A stretch of 64,000 bases of DNA from Triticum aestivum (GCF_018294505.1 NC_057802.1:310827137-310891136), one strand, 5' to 3'. Positions 1-11,073 are shown, counted from the stretch's first letter. Numbers and translations: made by a program. Notes: a model not told the origin generated them from the letters alone.

Positions 1-2
1 CC

Positions 3-1064
3 TTTTGGGCTATGCCACCATACCCTGCGCTTGGTTGGAATGCAGTGCCACCACATCATAACCCGGTTAACCATGGACAGAATGCACCTGGCTGGGGTGA
101 GAATGTCCATAATGACAATGATGCTGGATGGGGCCCATGGGAGGAGCAGGTTCAGCAGCCCCCAGATCAGTAGGCGGATGCACTTGAACAGCAGAAGGAT
201 ATCGTTCAAGAGCAGAATTCCATGGTTCTCAACCCCTCTTTGGACTCTGATAATGAAATGGATTTGGAGGAAGTTCAGCAGCCCATCAACCACATTGTTG
301 CATAGCACCCAGCGACGCCATTGGACCCAATTCAACTTGGAATTGTTCGAGTGGAATATGACCCCGTGCTCCCTGCTCATCTCATCTGGGAGAGGTTGTT
401 CCGGTCCCTAATGCCTGAATTTTTTATCAGGAAAGTACTAGCTCCCCTGCCAGTCAATCAGCAGTGGTCGTCTCAGCTCACCACTTGTGTCTGGCCTGAG
501 CACTATGGGACCAAATTTGGATTCTTGCTGCAGCCCAACATTCCACCAACACCCCACTCTTCTGTTGTCATTGAGGAGATCTTACCTGAGTAGGTGGAGT
601 CTGAAGTATCTGAGCATGTGCAGCCTAAGCGTGTGGAGTCCGCTGAGGAAGGTCAGCCACAGAACCCTGAAGAAGAGTTTCAGTTCACGTCTGTTTCACC
701 TGCAGTGCTTGGGAAGCGTGGACGGGAGCCCAGGCGTGGCCTCAGGTCCTCGGTTGCAGTAGCTCCAACTCCAGACTTCTCCATCAGGCGCATGACACGC
801 AGCGCGGCCAAGGCCTCTGGTTATAAACCTACTTCTGTCATTCCCATCAAGGCATCAGCATTGAGGCGCGTGAGGGCCAAGAAGGCCAAGGTGACATTTG
901 ATGAATCTGAAGACACAGCGCAGGCGATACCTCCACCAACACCAGTCTCTGAACTACAGGCAGTAGGCGCTCACCTGGGTATCTCTGAAGACCAGTTGAC
1001 ACTGGAGAAGCTTACGGCTCCTCCTAAGAAATCCTCCTCTCATCCAGTGTCTGATGATGAGTAA
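3..1064 (+). pseudogene. LINE ORF1-like protein, 3' part, three in-frame TAG stops
   Basis: One reading frame stays coherent from the window edge to the TAA at 1062-1064. It is broken only by TAG at 171-173, 303-305 and 591-593. The first third is rich in Asn, Pro, Gln and Trp, as in low-complexity ORF1 linkers. The last 150 codons are basic and Ser/Pro/Ala-rich, with an Arg-Arg-Met-Thr-Arg-Ser stretch and a Lys-rich patch that could bind nucleic acid. ORF1 proteins of plant LINEs bind their RNA and form the transposition particle. I see no zinc knuckle in the part present. All three stops are one C-to-T change away from CAG, which fits decay of methylated repeats. Function is inferred from position before ORF2. 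Confidence 0.7.
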
Positions 1065-1240
1065 ACCTAGGTTTCATGATCTGTGCCAGAGGGGTTTTGC
1101 CTAGCATAGTTTTTGCTCTATTAGTGGCTATATTTTATCTGAACTTGTTGAACTTTATGCTCTTTTGGGACGTATGACTGTGGTTTATGATACTGCTATG
1201 TTATGCTTAGCAGTCCTTATTTTAATGCTGCGAGTTTATT

Positions 1241-2197
1241 ATGGATAGTACAAATTATCGTAATTGGCGTGTGCTGTGCTGGAATGTCCGTGGACTGAAT
1301 TCTGATGCTCGTCAGTGTGATGTGAGAGCGAAGATTGAGGAGAGCCAGTGCTCCATTGTTTGCCTGCAAGAGACAAAATGTGTTGACTTTGATATTCGAA
1401 AAATTAGAGCTTTCTGTCCCTGGCACTTTGATACTTTTGTGTTTGCTCTGGCCGTTGGTGCTTTTGGTGGCATCCTAGTAGTTTGGAACTCGTCCATTTT
1501 TAAAGGGATTCTGGTTCAGGTACAGAGCTTTGGCATTGTGGTTTCTTTTCAATCGGTCCATAACGCTGAGAAGTGGACCCTAGTGTTAGTCTATGGGCCC
1601 TGTGATGGCCCTCTTCGGGACAACTTTGTTAGTTGGCTCTATCATCTAAATATCCCCACGGATGAAAATTGGTTGTTATTAGGAGACTTTAATTTCATTC
1701 ACTCCATTGATAACAGAAACAGACCAGGAGGTGATGTAAATGATATATTCCTCTTTAATGAGATTATTGGACATTTGGGTTTGCTGGAATTACCTTTAAA
1801 GGGAAGGAGTTTCACTTGGTCCAGTATGCAAGAGCAACCACTGTTAGAGCAGCTGGATTGGTTCTTTACCACATCAGATTGGATCTCTTTCTATCCTAAT
1901 ACAGTTGTTCTACCCCTGGCAAAAACGTCTTCCGATCATGTCCCTTGTGTGGTTTCCATTGACACAAACATACCTAAGTCCAAGGTTTTCAGGTTTCAGA
2001 ATTACTGGGTGGACATGCCAGGGTTTATGGACTGTGTCAAGCGTTCTTGGAGTCAGCCGGTGTTTGCTAACCTGTATGCTTCTGCAGTACTAACAACCAA
2101 GTTTAAATGCCTACGTTCTGCCCTAAAGGCCTGGAACAAAACCTATCGTACATTAAACGACTCACAATGGATGTTGTCGTGTTATCTTATACTTTGA
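1241..2197 (+). pseudogene. LINE ORF2 N-terminus: AP-type endonuclease domain
   Basis: The ATG at 1241 opens a 318-codon frame with the endonuclease/exonuclease/phosphatase fold signature. Visible motifs are CWNVRGLN near residue 14, CLQETK near residue 41, GDFNFI near residue 148 and a terminal SSDHVP motif holding the Asp-His pair. In plant L1 elements this domain nicks target DNA to prime reverse transcription. The domain itself reads through without a stop. The frame is lost just after it, near 2130-2197, and the reverse transcriptase continues in another frame. The gap between ORF1 and this ATG is 176 bp. Confidence 0.9.
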
Positions 2198-4299
2198 TAA
2201 CTTGGAAGAGCTACGGCCTCTCACCACGCCTGAATTTAACTTTCGGAAGATTGTTAAATTACACCATGAGAATCTGCTTAGAATCCACTACATTTATTGG
2301 AAGCAGAGGTGTACCATCCGTTACATTAAGGTTGGGGAGGAGAATTCCAAGTTTTTTCATGCCATGGCCTCTGAACGTTTGCGCAAGAATAATATTGCTA
2401 GCCTCTCAGTTGCAGGTGGTGACCCAGTCTGTGATCATTCCCAAATGGCGGGAATCCTTTGGTCATTATTTAAAAACAGAATGGGCCAGGCCCAAGGAAT
2501 TGATATGCGCTTTGATCTACATACTCTCATTCACCCAGTTGATGGCTTACACAGCTTGTCTGAACCTTTTTCTGCTGAGGAAATTAACATCGTCTTGAAG
2601 GATATGCCAACTAATCGAGCTCCTGGGACGGATGGATTTAATGGCCTATTTGTTAAGAAGTGTTGGTCTATCATTGTGAAGGACTTTTTGACACTCATAC
2701 AGGACTTTTATGATGGGAGGTTATCTCTGGAGAATATTAATGGCTCACTCATCACCTTAATACCAAAGATGTTGTCTCCTGAGGGTCCTGAGGATTTCAG
2801 ACCAATTTCTCTTACTAACACATGTCTAAAGTTCCTCACTAAGCTCTTGGCAAATAGGCTTCAAAAGGTCATTCTTCAATGCATCCACAAGAAAATATGG
2901 GTTTTTGAAGAGTAGAGCCATACAGGACTGCCTGGCTTGGGCTTTTGAGTATATACATCAATGCAAACAATCAAAAAGGCCAACCATCATTTTGAAGCTG
3001 GATTTTGCAAAAGCATTTGACACTGTGGAGCATGAACTTATCTTACAAATCCTCCAGCACAAAGGTTTTGATGCAAAATGGATTGCTTGGATTAAAGAGA
3101 TTCTTTCCTCTGGATCATCATTGGTTCTTCTTAATGGGGTGCCTGGTAAACAGTTCAAATGCAAATGTGGGGTCAGGCAGGGGGATCCCCTCTCCCCACT
3201 CTTATTTGTCATAGCTGCTGATCTCCTCCAAACAGTGGTCAATGATATGCTGGCTAGGGGAGTTCTAACACTCCCAATCCCATCACATGACCCTGATTTT
3301 CCTATTATTCAGTATGCATATGACACAATAATTATCCTCTCTGCAGTGGAGGATCAGTTGGTAACTCTCAAGAACATGCTTCATATTTTTCAGCAGTCAA
3401 CTGGCCTGAAGGTAAATTTTGCCAAGTCTTCAATGGTGCCCCTCAATATTGAGCCAGCTCAGGCACAGAGGTTGTCTAGCATCTTGGGATGTAAATTGGA
3501 GCAGTTGCCTTTCACATATCTGGGTCTGCCTCTTGGTACCACAAGACCTATAATTATTGATTTAATGCCTCTAGTGGACAGTGTTGAAAGAAGGTTGTCT
3601 GTTAGCTCTGCCATGCTTAATCAAGGATCCAGATTGCAATTGCTCACATCAGTGCTTACTTCAATGCCCATATACTTCCTCTGTAGTTTGCATATTCCCC
3701 CTGGTATTATCAAGCAGCTGGATAGGATTTTCAGGCAATGCCTATGGAGGGGAAACTCTAATGTGCCAAAACAATCTTTAGCTGCCTGGGATTTAGTTTG
3801 CAGACCCAAGGATAAGGGAGGCCTAGGCATTCTCAACCTGACTATCCAGAACCAAGGCCTGCTTCTCAAGCATTTGCATAAATTCTATAATAAACAACAG
3901 GTACCATGGGTTCAGTTGATATGGGATAGCTATTATGATGGAGTTGTGCCTCATGCAACAGTACTCACTGGCTCATTTTGGTGGAAGGATATACTCAAGC
4001 TTGCTGACCATTATAGGTCAATTGCTTCAGTGCAAGTTAATATGGGTGATTCTGCTCTTTTCTGGCTGGATGCCTGGCATGTGGGTGGCTCCTCCCGGCC
4101 CTTAAACCTGAGACTACCAAGGCTCTTCTATTTTGTTTTGGATGATAAGGTTTCTGTCAGGGACTTTATGCAACATCAGGATTTGTTCTCCATGTTTCAC
4201 CTGCCAATCTCCCAGGAGGCAGCAGCTGAATTAGAAACCTTGGAAGGATGGCTATTCCATCTTCAGAGAGACCCCTCATTGCCTGATGTTTGGATTTGA
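2190..4299 (+). pseudogene. LINE ORF2 reverse transcriptase, active-site mutated and frameshifted
   Basis: The non-LTR reverse transcriptase is read in two frames, about 2190-2915 and 2905-4299, so there is a frameshift near 2890-2915. Recognisable blocks are the PGTDGFNGLF fingers motif, a LIPK/DFRPISL block, [10 protein letters not shown] (motif A), [13 protein letters not shown] (motif B) and FTYLGLPLG. Motif C should read Tyr-Ala-Asp-Asp. Here it reads Tyr-Ala-Tyr-Asp near 3313-3324, which removes one of the two metal-binding aspartates. The frame ends at a TGA (4297-4299) where a Trp codon is expected. The enzyme would be inactive even without the frameshift. Confidence 0.92.
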
Positions 4300-4857
4300 C
4301 CTGGAAAGTCTGGACAGTTTACAGCAAAGAGCTTCTATGACATCGTGCATACACACCTCCCAACTGTTCAACCCTGTAAGTGGCTTTGGTAGAGCAGATG
4401 TACTATGAAAATTAAAGTCTTTGGCTGGCTTCTTTTCTTTGACAGGCTCAACACGAAGGACATGTTGGTCAGAAGGCATTGGAGGTCCCCTACGGATGAT
4501 AATCTATGTGTCATCTGCAATGCCTATGTTTTTGAAGATAGAACTCATCTATTTTTTGAATGTAACTTCAGTTGCAGGGTTTGGAATTACCTGCAGATTG
4601 ATTGGACACATGGCTCAAATATTCAGCAATGTATATTTCAAGCAAGGCAGAGATTTGGTCATCCATTCTTCTTTGAAGTGATGCTCACAGCTGCTTGGAA
4701 TATATGGATTCTGAGAAATGGGAGAACATTTAGGGGGACAAGGGCTACTTTTACAGCCTGGAGGTGTAGCTTTATACACGATATCCTTCTGCTATCTCAT
4801 AGGCTTAAAGATAGCATTAAGTATAGGCTTGTTGATTGGGTTAATTCCCTCATGTAA
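4300..4857 (+). pseudogene. LINE ORF2 C-terminus with zf-RVT motif
   Basis: The frame of the reverse transcriptase continues past the TGA at 4297 and a TAG at 4393-4395, then stays open from 4405 to 4857. The sequence holds the zf-RVT pattern of plant LINEs: CVIC, about 15 residues, then HLFFEC, followed by a Trp-rich stretch. Family members use this region after the polymerase in ORF2. The two stops look like single-base changes from Trp and Lys codons. It is part of the same dead ORF2, not a separate gene. Confidence 0.8.
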
Positions 4858-4935
4858 ATGTAAGTTTTTCCTTCTAACTTAGGTTAGGCTTGTAAATTTT
4901 AACCTCCTCTGTACATTTTGCTTTTTATTTGTTGA

Positions 4936-4982
4936 AATAAAGGGCTATGGGGTTTTTACCCTACAGTAAATATTCAAAAAAA
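4936..4982 (+). promoter_or_regulatory. LINE polyadenylation signal and A-tail
   Basis: AATAAA lies at 4936-4941 and a run of seven A closes the element at 4976-4982. This marks the 3' end of the LINE. Sequence unlike a LINE begins at 4983. Confidence 0.75.
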
Positions 4983-5701
4983 GTAGCACCATGATCTTTA
5001 TGATAGGGAGTCTCCTATGATATCACTTTCATATACTAGTAGGAATTTTTCATTATAGAACTTGGCTTGTATATTCCAACGATGGGCTTCCTCAAATTGC
5101 CCTAGGTCTTCGTGAGCAAGCTAGTTGGATGCACACCCACTTAGTTTTTTTTGAGCTTTCATAAACTTATAGCTCTAGTGCATCCGTTGCATGGCAATCC
5201 CTACTCACTCACATTGATATCTATTAATGGGCATCTTCATAGCCCGTTGATATGCCTAGTTGATGTGAGACTATCTCCTTCTTTTTGTCTTCTCCACAAC
5301 CACCGTCTATTCCACCTATAGTGCTATGTCCATGGCTCACGCGTATGTATTGCGTGAAAGTTGAAAAACTTTGAGAACGTCAAAAGTATGAAACAATTGC
5401 TTGGCTTGTCATCGGGGTTGTGCATGATTTGAATATTTTGTGTGATGAAGATGGAGCATAGCCAGACTACATGATTTTGTAGGGATAAGCTTTCTTTGGT
5501 CGTGTTATTTTGAGAAGACATAATTATTTTGTTAGTATGCTTGAAGTATTATTGTTCTTGTGTCAATATAAACTTCTGTTTTGAATCTTACGGATCTGAA
5601 CATTCATGCCACAATAAAGAGAATTACATGGATAAATATGTTAGGTAGCACTCCACATCAAAAAATCTGTTTTTATACCTACTCGAGGACGAGCAGGAAT
5701 T

Positions 5702-5716
5702 AAGCTTGGGGATGCT
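5702..5716 (+). other. Polypurine tract of RLG-E
   Basis: AAGCTTGGGGATGC directly precedes the TG that opens the LTR at 5717. It is the expected plus-strand primer site. RLG-D carries nearly the same tract on the other strand at 21139-21152. Confidence 0.75.
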
Positions 5717-7294
5717 TGATACGTCTCCAACGTATCTATAATTTTTGATTGTTCTATGCTATTATATTATGTATTTTGGATGTTTTATATGCATTAATAT
5801 GCTATTGTATATGATTTTTGGGACTAACCTATTAACCTAGAGCCCAGTGCCAGTTTCTATTTTTTCCTTGTTTTAGAGTTTCTCAGGAAAGGAATACCAA
5901 ACGGAGTCCAAACGGAATAAAACTTTCACAATGATTTTTCTTGGACCAGAAGACACCCAGGAGACTTGGAGTGCAAGTCAGAAGAGACACGAGGCGGCCA
6001 CAAGGGTGGAGGTCGCGCCCAGGGGGTAGGGCGCACCCCCCAACCTTGTGGGCCCCTCATAGACCCCCTGACCTAGATCTTCCTCCTATATATACTCTTA
6101 TACCCCAAAAACATCCAGGGATCCACGAAACCACTTTTCCACCGCCGCAACCTTCTGTACCCGTGAGATCCCATCTTGGGGCCTTTTCCGGCATCCTGCC
6201 GGAGGAGGATTCTATCACGGAGGGCTTCTACATCAACACCATTGCCTCTCCGATGAAGCGTGAGTAGTTTACTTTGGGTCCATAGCTAGTAGCTAGATGG
6301 CTTCTTCTCTCTCTTTGATTCTCAATACAAAGTTCTCCTCCATGTTCTTGGAGATTTATTTGATGTAATACTCTTTTGCGATGTGTTTGCCGAGATCCGA
6401 TGAATTGTGGATTTATGGTCAGCTTATCTATGAATTTTATTTGCAAGTCTTATATGCATGATTTGATATCTTTGCAAGTCTCTTCAACCTATCGATTTGG
6501 TTTGGCCAACTAGATTGGTTTTTCTTGCAATGGGAGGAGTGCTTAGCTTTGGGTTCAGTCTTGCGGTGTCCTTTCCCAGTGACAGTAGGGGCAGCAAGGC
6601 ACGTATTGTATTGTTGCCATTGAGGATAAAAAGAGGGATATTTCATCATATTGATTGAGTTAATTCATCTACATCATGTCATCTTGCTTAAAGCGTTACT
6701 CCGTTCTTTATGAGCTTAATACTCTAGATGCATGATGGATAGCGGTCGATGTGTGGAGTACTAGTAGTAGATGCAGAATCGTTTCGGTCTACTTGACACG
6801 GACGTGATGCCTATATTTATGATCATTGCCTTAGATATCGTCATAACTTTGCGCTTTTCTATCAATTGCTCGGCAGTAATTTGTTTACCCACCGTAATAT
6901 TTTCTATCTGAAGAGAAGCCTCTAGTGAAACCTATGGCCCCCGGGTCTATTTTCCATCATACAAGTTTCTGATCTACAATTCTAGTATCCTATTTACTTT
7001 ATTTTGCAATCTTTACTTTCCATTCCATAAACCAAAAATACCAATAATATTACTTTACCGTTTATCCATCTCTATCAAATCTCACTTTGTGAATAACCGT
7101 GAAGGGATTGACAACCCCTTTGTCGCGTTGGTTGCAAGTTGGTGTTTGTTTGTGCAGGTATTCGGTGGCTTGCGCATTGTCTCCTACTGGATTGATACCT
7201 TGGTTCTCAAAACTGAGCTAATTACTTACACTACTTTGCTGCATCACCCTTTCCTCTTCAAGGAAAAAACCAATGCAAGCTCAAGAGGTAGACA
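5717..7294 (+). repeat. 3' LTR of RLG-E
   Basis: The LTR opens with TGATACGTCTCCAACGTATC, which holds an inverted GATACGT/ACGTATC pair, and probably closes with the CA at 7293-7294. Near 5983-6055 it carries a GC-rich inverted motif (CACGAGG ... CCTTGTGG) like the one in the RLG-D LTRs. A TATATATACTC-like box lies near 6088-6097. The right end is set by the switch to Harbinger-like sequence and is accurate to a few bases. Confidence 0.75.
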
Positions 7295-8079
7295 CGGGTG
7301 TGGACGGCGCCACCATGCTCATCTCCGGCGAGCATTCCCCGAAGAAAATGGGAGGCTTGGGGATAGACATGGAAGCCAGGAATTGGCTTCGTTGCAGACG
7401 CGCGCGACGACTCTGGCTATGCCACACGAGAAAAGGCCGACAAGCCATGCTGGTCGCGGCCACGGTGGCGCTGACAAGCCCTTGATGGCCTGGGTTTAAC
7501 CCTAGGTAGAGCAGTGCCTCCCTTGTTGCCGCATCGACTCTGACATTGGTCTCCTCTTGCTGTGCGGCGGCGGCTGACGCCGCTTCGAGCTTGTGGTCCT
7601 ACGTGTGCCTCTGGTCCTTCCTCTTGGCAGACTGCACAACCCGCTGCTCAGTCGTCAACGGCTTCTTCTTGGGCGGTGCTGCCATCTTGCGTGTGGCGCA
7701 TGGCTTTCCTTTGGCAGAGGCGAGGAGGGCGAGGCCGGAGGAGGCGAGGCTGACGATGGCGTCGAGGGTCGGCTTGTCAACCATGGCGAGCGGCAGGGAG
7801 CGCGAGCAGGCAGGAGTTTTTTTGGGAAAGAGAGGGAAATGGGGGTGGCTATGCTACCGACTGGCAGGCCAGGTGGGGGAGTAGGCGGGTGTCGCACGCG
7901 TCCAGTTTAGTGTCTATGTCGACGCAAATGAGGCCCAAATTTGGGTTGGGAATGGGTCGGCAGGCGGACAAAAAGCGAACGCCCGTCCGTTTGGGTCCAC
8001 GTGTTGGGCCGACTTTTATGTCCGTTTCGACTCAAACAGACACGCACGGACAAAATGGGTGTGCGCGTTCGAGCTACTC
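7295..8079 (-). mobile_element. PIF/Harbinger fragment, NAM-like ORF end
   Basis: The interval ends at the right like the end of Harbinger-1: positions about 7870-8079 match the terminal region at 43580-43780, including the GTTGGGCCGACTTTTATGTC block. Minus-strand frames at 7281-7463 and 7599-7784 are rich in Ala, Lys and Arg and look like the N-terminus of the Myb/NAM-like second protein of Harbinger elements, out of frame with each other. The left part has been cut off by the RLG-E insertion or lies beyond it. No intact ORF remains. Confidence 0.55.
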
Positions 8080-8519
8080 AACACACCAACCCAAACGGAT
8101 GCGTGCTTTGTCCGCTTTTCGTCCATTTGGGTCGGCAGCCCGCGCGTCGTCCGCCCTGTTTTTCGTTTGGGTCGGCAGTGCGCCCAACATGCAGACCCAT
8201 TTTCGCCCGCGCGGCCGGCTTGCCGTCATTTTTCAAACATTCAGACAAAATACACACATTTTACATAGTCTCACAAGCAAACAAATATAACATAAGTTCA
8301 CAAGCCAAATAAATAGATCATAGTTTACAAGCGAAATAAAAATTAAATTGTCTCAAATACATTTAAAAAAAGATACATCTATTGATTGTCAACGTGAGCC
8401 CACATATACTTAACCAAATCATCTTGCAGCTGAATGTGAGTTTCCTAATCACGCATTTGATGATAAAATTGGGTGATCTGTGCAAACATTGCCGCTCCTC
8501 CATGCTCAGGCACAACGTT
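8071..8519 (-). mobile_element. Harbinger-1, left segment (3' end of transposase unit)
   Basis: This is the downstream, non-coding end of a minus-strand PIF/Harbinger transposon. GAGCTACTC at 8071 followed by AACACACCAACCC matches the reverse complement of its right end (GAGCAACTCCAACATGCC, ending at 43777). The sequence stops at CACAACGTT (8511-8519). It continues without loss at 42079 (GTCACCCTG), in the C-terminal codons of the transposase. RLG-A is inserted between. Confidence 0.75.
8515..8519. repeat. Left TSD of RLG-A (ACGTT)
   Basis: ACGTT precedes the TG of the LTR at 8520 and is repeated exactly at 42074-42078 after the CA of the other LTR. Confidence 0.85.
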
Positions 8520-9294
8520 TGTCGTGGTTATCTCGCGGGTGGGTTCGCGAGACGACAGATGCCATGGGGTGGCTTGAGGTGAGGGCTAGGCTGCAGTGGA
8601 AATCAAGGGACGGGATTGGGCAAACAACACGTGGTGATTTACCCAGGTTCGGGGCCTTCGTGAGGAGGTAACACCCCTACTCCTGCATGTCTGATGATAT
8701 ATGCAATGTATATGTAGCAGTACAGAGTTGCTCCTGGAGCTGTATTATAGAACGCAGGTATGGGCGTCTGGCCTTACGTATGTATGTGTGGCGTGAGTGC
8801 CTGTGGCCGTGGGCATGTGGGCGTGAGTGCCTGAGAGTGTGCCGTGGTGGAATGGCCTCCCTCCTTGGATGGATGGATGGAATATATATGTGTAGTGGGC
8901 ATGGGTGTGTGTGGCGTGAGATGTAAGCTATAGTGAGTAGCTTACATCTCAAGTCGTGTGTAGCTTGTGAGCTAAGCTATGTTTGTCCCAGAGGCATTTT
9001 ATAAATCAATGCCCAGGGGACAAGGTACATTGTAGATGATGTTGCGTGTGATGAGTGAACATCGTATGCTTTATCAGCAACAGTGGTCATGGTATGGCCG
9101 TCTTGTCGGTGTCGGGTCGATGCGGTGGTTGACTCCGCGTAGTAGGCCGGCTGGAGCAGCCGGATGGCGAGCCGGCCAGACCAGCCGGGTCGGCGAGCTG
9201 GCCGGAGCAGCCAGACCAAGGAGCGCTGGCCGCCCCGATGTTTTGAAGCATCGTTTGCCATCTTGGGCCTACCCGGGGGGTCATCCCCCCGACA
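8520..9294 (-). repeat. 3' LTR of RLG-A (left copy, 775 bp)
   Basis: In element orientation it starts TGTCGGGGGGATGACCCCCC, a perfect 6-bp inverted repeat around ATGA, and ends CCACGACA. It shares several blocks with the right LTR: GACGACAGATGCCA, ACCCAGGTTCGGGGC, AACACCCCTA and GTTGCTCC. The right copy is only 325 bp, so the two copies differ by large indels. A GGAT microsatellite (about 8869-8880) and a GTG-rich stretch lie inside. Confidence 0.7.
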
Positions 9295-9995
9295 GTAGCC
9301 TCTGGACAACTTGGAAAAGTTGCGCGGAGGGTTTTAGCGGGCGTCGATGAAGCAGAAGATGTCGACGACAGCCGTCTGCGGCGTGGCTTTCTTCCAGTGG
9401 GGGCGCGCAAGCGCACCCACTGGGTGTAGCCTCCGAGCCTCTGGGCAACTTGGAAAAGTTGGGCGAAGGGTCTTCGTGGTTGTTGGTGCAGATGATGGTG
9501 TCGAGGATGCCGGTTGTAGCCGGTGGCGGGCGTGCAATAAGCGCGGCGTGTTCCGAGTGGGGGCGCGCAAGCGCACCCACTGGGTGTAGCCTCCGAGCTT
9601 CCGCGCAACTTGGAAAAGTTGGGCGGAGGGTCTTGCTGTTGATGATGAAGCCGACGGCGACGTCGAGGGTGCCGGGTGCGGACACGGAGTCCGCCGGCGA
9701 GTGGGCGTGAACGCGGGGGCTGCCGGCTGATGGGCGCGGGGCCCTTCCGGGCGCGGACGTGGAGTCCGCCGGCTGAGCGGGGGCGCACGAGCGCACCCAC
9801 TAGGTGTAGCCTCCGGGCAACATGGAAAAGTTGGGCGGAGGGTCTTGTTGTTGATGAAGCGGACGGTGGCGTTGGAAGTGCCGGTTGCAGCCAGCATCGG
9901 GCCTACAACCAGCGCGGTGCTTTCCCAGCGGGGCGTGCCGGCGCACCCGCTGGGTGTAGCCTCCGAGCCGGGCGAGGAGGGGATTCCCAACGGAG
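9295..9995 (-). repeat. Tandem array of PPT-proximal units in RLG-A 3' UTR
   Basis: Four to five diverged units with spacings of about 140, 160 and 210 bp lie directly inside the 3' LTR. Each unit carries CAACTTGGAAAAGTTG (9307, 9446, 9606; one-base variant at 9818) and CACCCACTGGGTGTAGCCTCC (near 9415, 9573, 9795, 9945). Both cores are palindromic. The last core, read on the minus strand, gives GGAGGCTACA, the same string that abuts the LTR start (GAGGCTAC at 9295-9302) in the first unit. The array thus looks like repeated copies of the polypurine-tract region. Confidence 0.7.
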
Positions 9996-10522
9996 ATGAT
10001 CATGCAAAAGACAAGGTTAGTCCGCGCACATATATCAAATGTTTGCTTTTAGCATTGTAAGTTTTATGCAGAGGGTGCCGACTCGGTTTCGTCCGAGCCC
10101 CCTTCAATCTTTTTCATGTCCCCTCCGCTCTTTGGCTTTGCCCCTTGTTAGCTAGATAGCCGGGAGCCGGTCTGTAGCTGTTACGAAGAGTGGTCGCGGA
10201 GTGGAGCGTACGGTACTTGGATTATAGGAGCAGATTCGACCGAGTAGATACTCATAATGGAAATGACCGGGTTGCCCAAGCCATCTTCCCCCGGATGTTT
10301 TTTGTGTGGGGCGACCTCCAGCTTTTGCTCTCGCTTGCCGAACAACCGTGTGACGGTCTGTGGCTGAGAGGTGGGCCTTTGGTACTGTATACGCTACTAA
10401 GCCGTCTGCGGAAGCGAACGTATTGGGCCGAGCGGCCAGCCTTTGGGCCGAGACTAGCTGGCGCCGGGACGAATAGTAGTGCAACTGTAATAAAGGCGGA
10501 GGTGGTCCCCGAGTATCGTTCG
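9996..10522 (-). other. RLG-A internal non-coding sequence
   Basis: No recognisable coding domain is present. Open frames on both strands are short and lack family motifs. The stretch stops at the RLG-B insertion point, and related GC-rich sequence resumes at 34646. Confidence 0.5.
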
Positions 10523-11053
10523 TGTTGGGGATATAACTATTGAGTTAACCCGCCCAGGAGGGGCCGGGTTAAGTCCATGGCGGTTTATCAAGACAAAGCC
10601 CATGGGCATGCTGAAGATGGCCGCAGACTCGTTAAAGGACCTGAAGCCCAAAGGCGACTTAAGGCCCAACAAGTGTAGACCCCCATATATGTATGACTTG
10701 TATTATAAGGAATGAACAATTAGTCACCGAGCCGGACACATTGTTTATGAGCCGACCGGGACTCCGTGAGCCGCCAGGCGTCAACCTGTGTATATAAAGG
10801 GATGACCCGGCGGCGACTTAGGGCAAGAAACAAGAGATCAAAAGCTAGGTCAAGCGTATTCGCTCCCTGGTAATCGAGACATAAGCAATACCACCTCAAA
10901 CTGGATTAGGCCTTTACCTTCACCGCAAGGGGCCGAACCAGTATAAACTCCTTGTCTCCTTTGTCCCGTTTAACCCCTTTAAGCTAACCTCGTTGAGATG
11001 GCTCCACGACTAAGTCCTTCTGCTAGGACATCTGACGTGACAATTCCACGACA
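10523..11053 (+). repeat. 5' LTR of RLG-B (531 bp)
   Basis: The LTR runs from TGTTGGGGATATAACTATTG to TTCCACGACA and is followed after two bases by a primer-binding site. It matches 34107-34645 along its whole length. Confidence 0.92.
10791..10798 (+). promoter_or_regulatory. TATA box in RLG-B 5' LTR
   Basis: TATATAAA lies about 260 bp inside the LTR, a normal place for the retrotransposon promoter. The 3' LTR keeps the same box at about 34383-34390. Confidence 0.6.
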
Positions 11054-11055
11054 GT

Positions 11056-11073
11056 TGGCGCCCACCGTGGGGC
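11056..11073 (+). other. Primer-binding site of RLG-B
   Basis: TGGCGCCCACCGTGGGGC begins two bases after the 5' LTR. It has the TGG start that pairs with a tRNA 3' CCA. The priming tRNA was not identified. Confidence 0.8.

Larger units (their letters stand above)
1..4982 (+). mobile_element. L1-type LINE, 5'-truncated by the window edge, decayed
   Basis: This is a non-LTR retrotransposon with the L1 gene order: an ORF1-like frame, then endonuclease, reverse transcriptase and a zf-RVT-like C-terminus in ORF2. It ends with an AATAAA signal and a short A-run. There are no LTRs. Several in-frame stops and at least two frameshifts show it is dead. Its 5' end lies outside the window, so its TSD cannot be checked. 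The DNA that follows at 4983 reads as the internal 3' part of a Gypsy element, which suggests the LINE inserted into that element. Clade assignment as plant L1 is from the protein motifs only. Confidence 0.93.
4983..7294 (+). mobile_element. Athila-like Gypsy element, 3' end only (RLG-E)
   Basis: About 720 bp of non-coding internal sequence (4983-5701) is followed by a polypurine tract and one LTR. This is the 3' end of a plus-strand Gypsy element whose body lies left of the window, with the LINE inserted in its internal region. No coding domain is visible in the part present. The LTR start and the polypurine tract closely resemble Triticeae Athila-type families of the Sabrina/WHAM kind. The exact family name is not certain. 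Confidence 0.75.

Noticed and set aside
5324..5521. Small ORFs between the LINE and RLG-E LTR
   Set aside because: Short, without motifs, and in the expected 3' untranslated interior of a Gypsy element.
8520..9294. Solo LTR
   Set aside because: The left TSD ACGTT is not found at 9295, but is found at 42074 after a second LTR of the same family, so it is one end of a full element.
9307..9833. CRISPR-like repeats
   Set aside because: Spacing is uneven, units are diverged along their whole length, and the context is a plant retrotransposon.
9087..9990. Minus-strand frames of 170-240 codons in the RLG-A repeats
   Set aside because: Similar peptide repeats arise because the DNA is a tandem array; frames overlap in all three phases.
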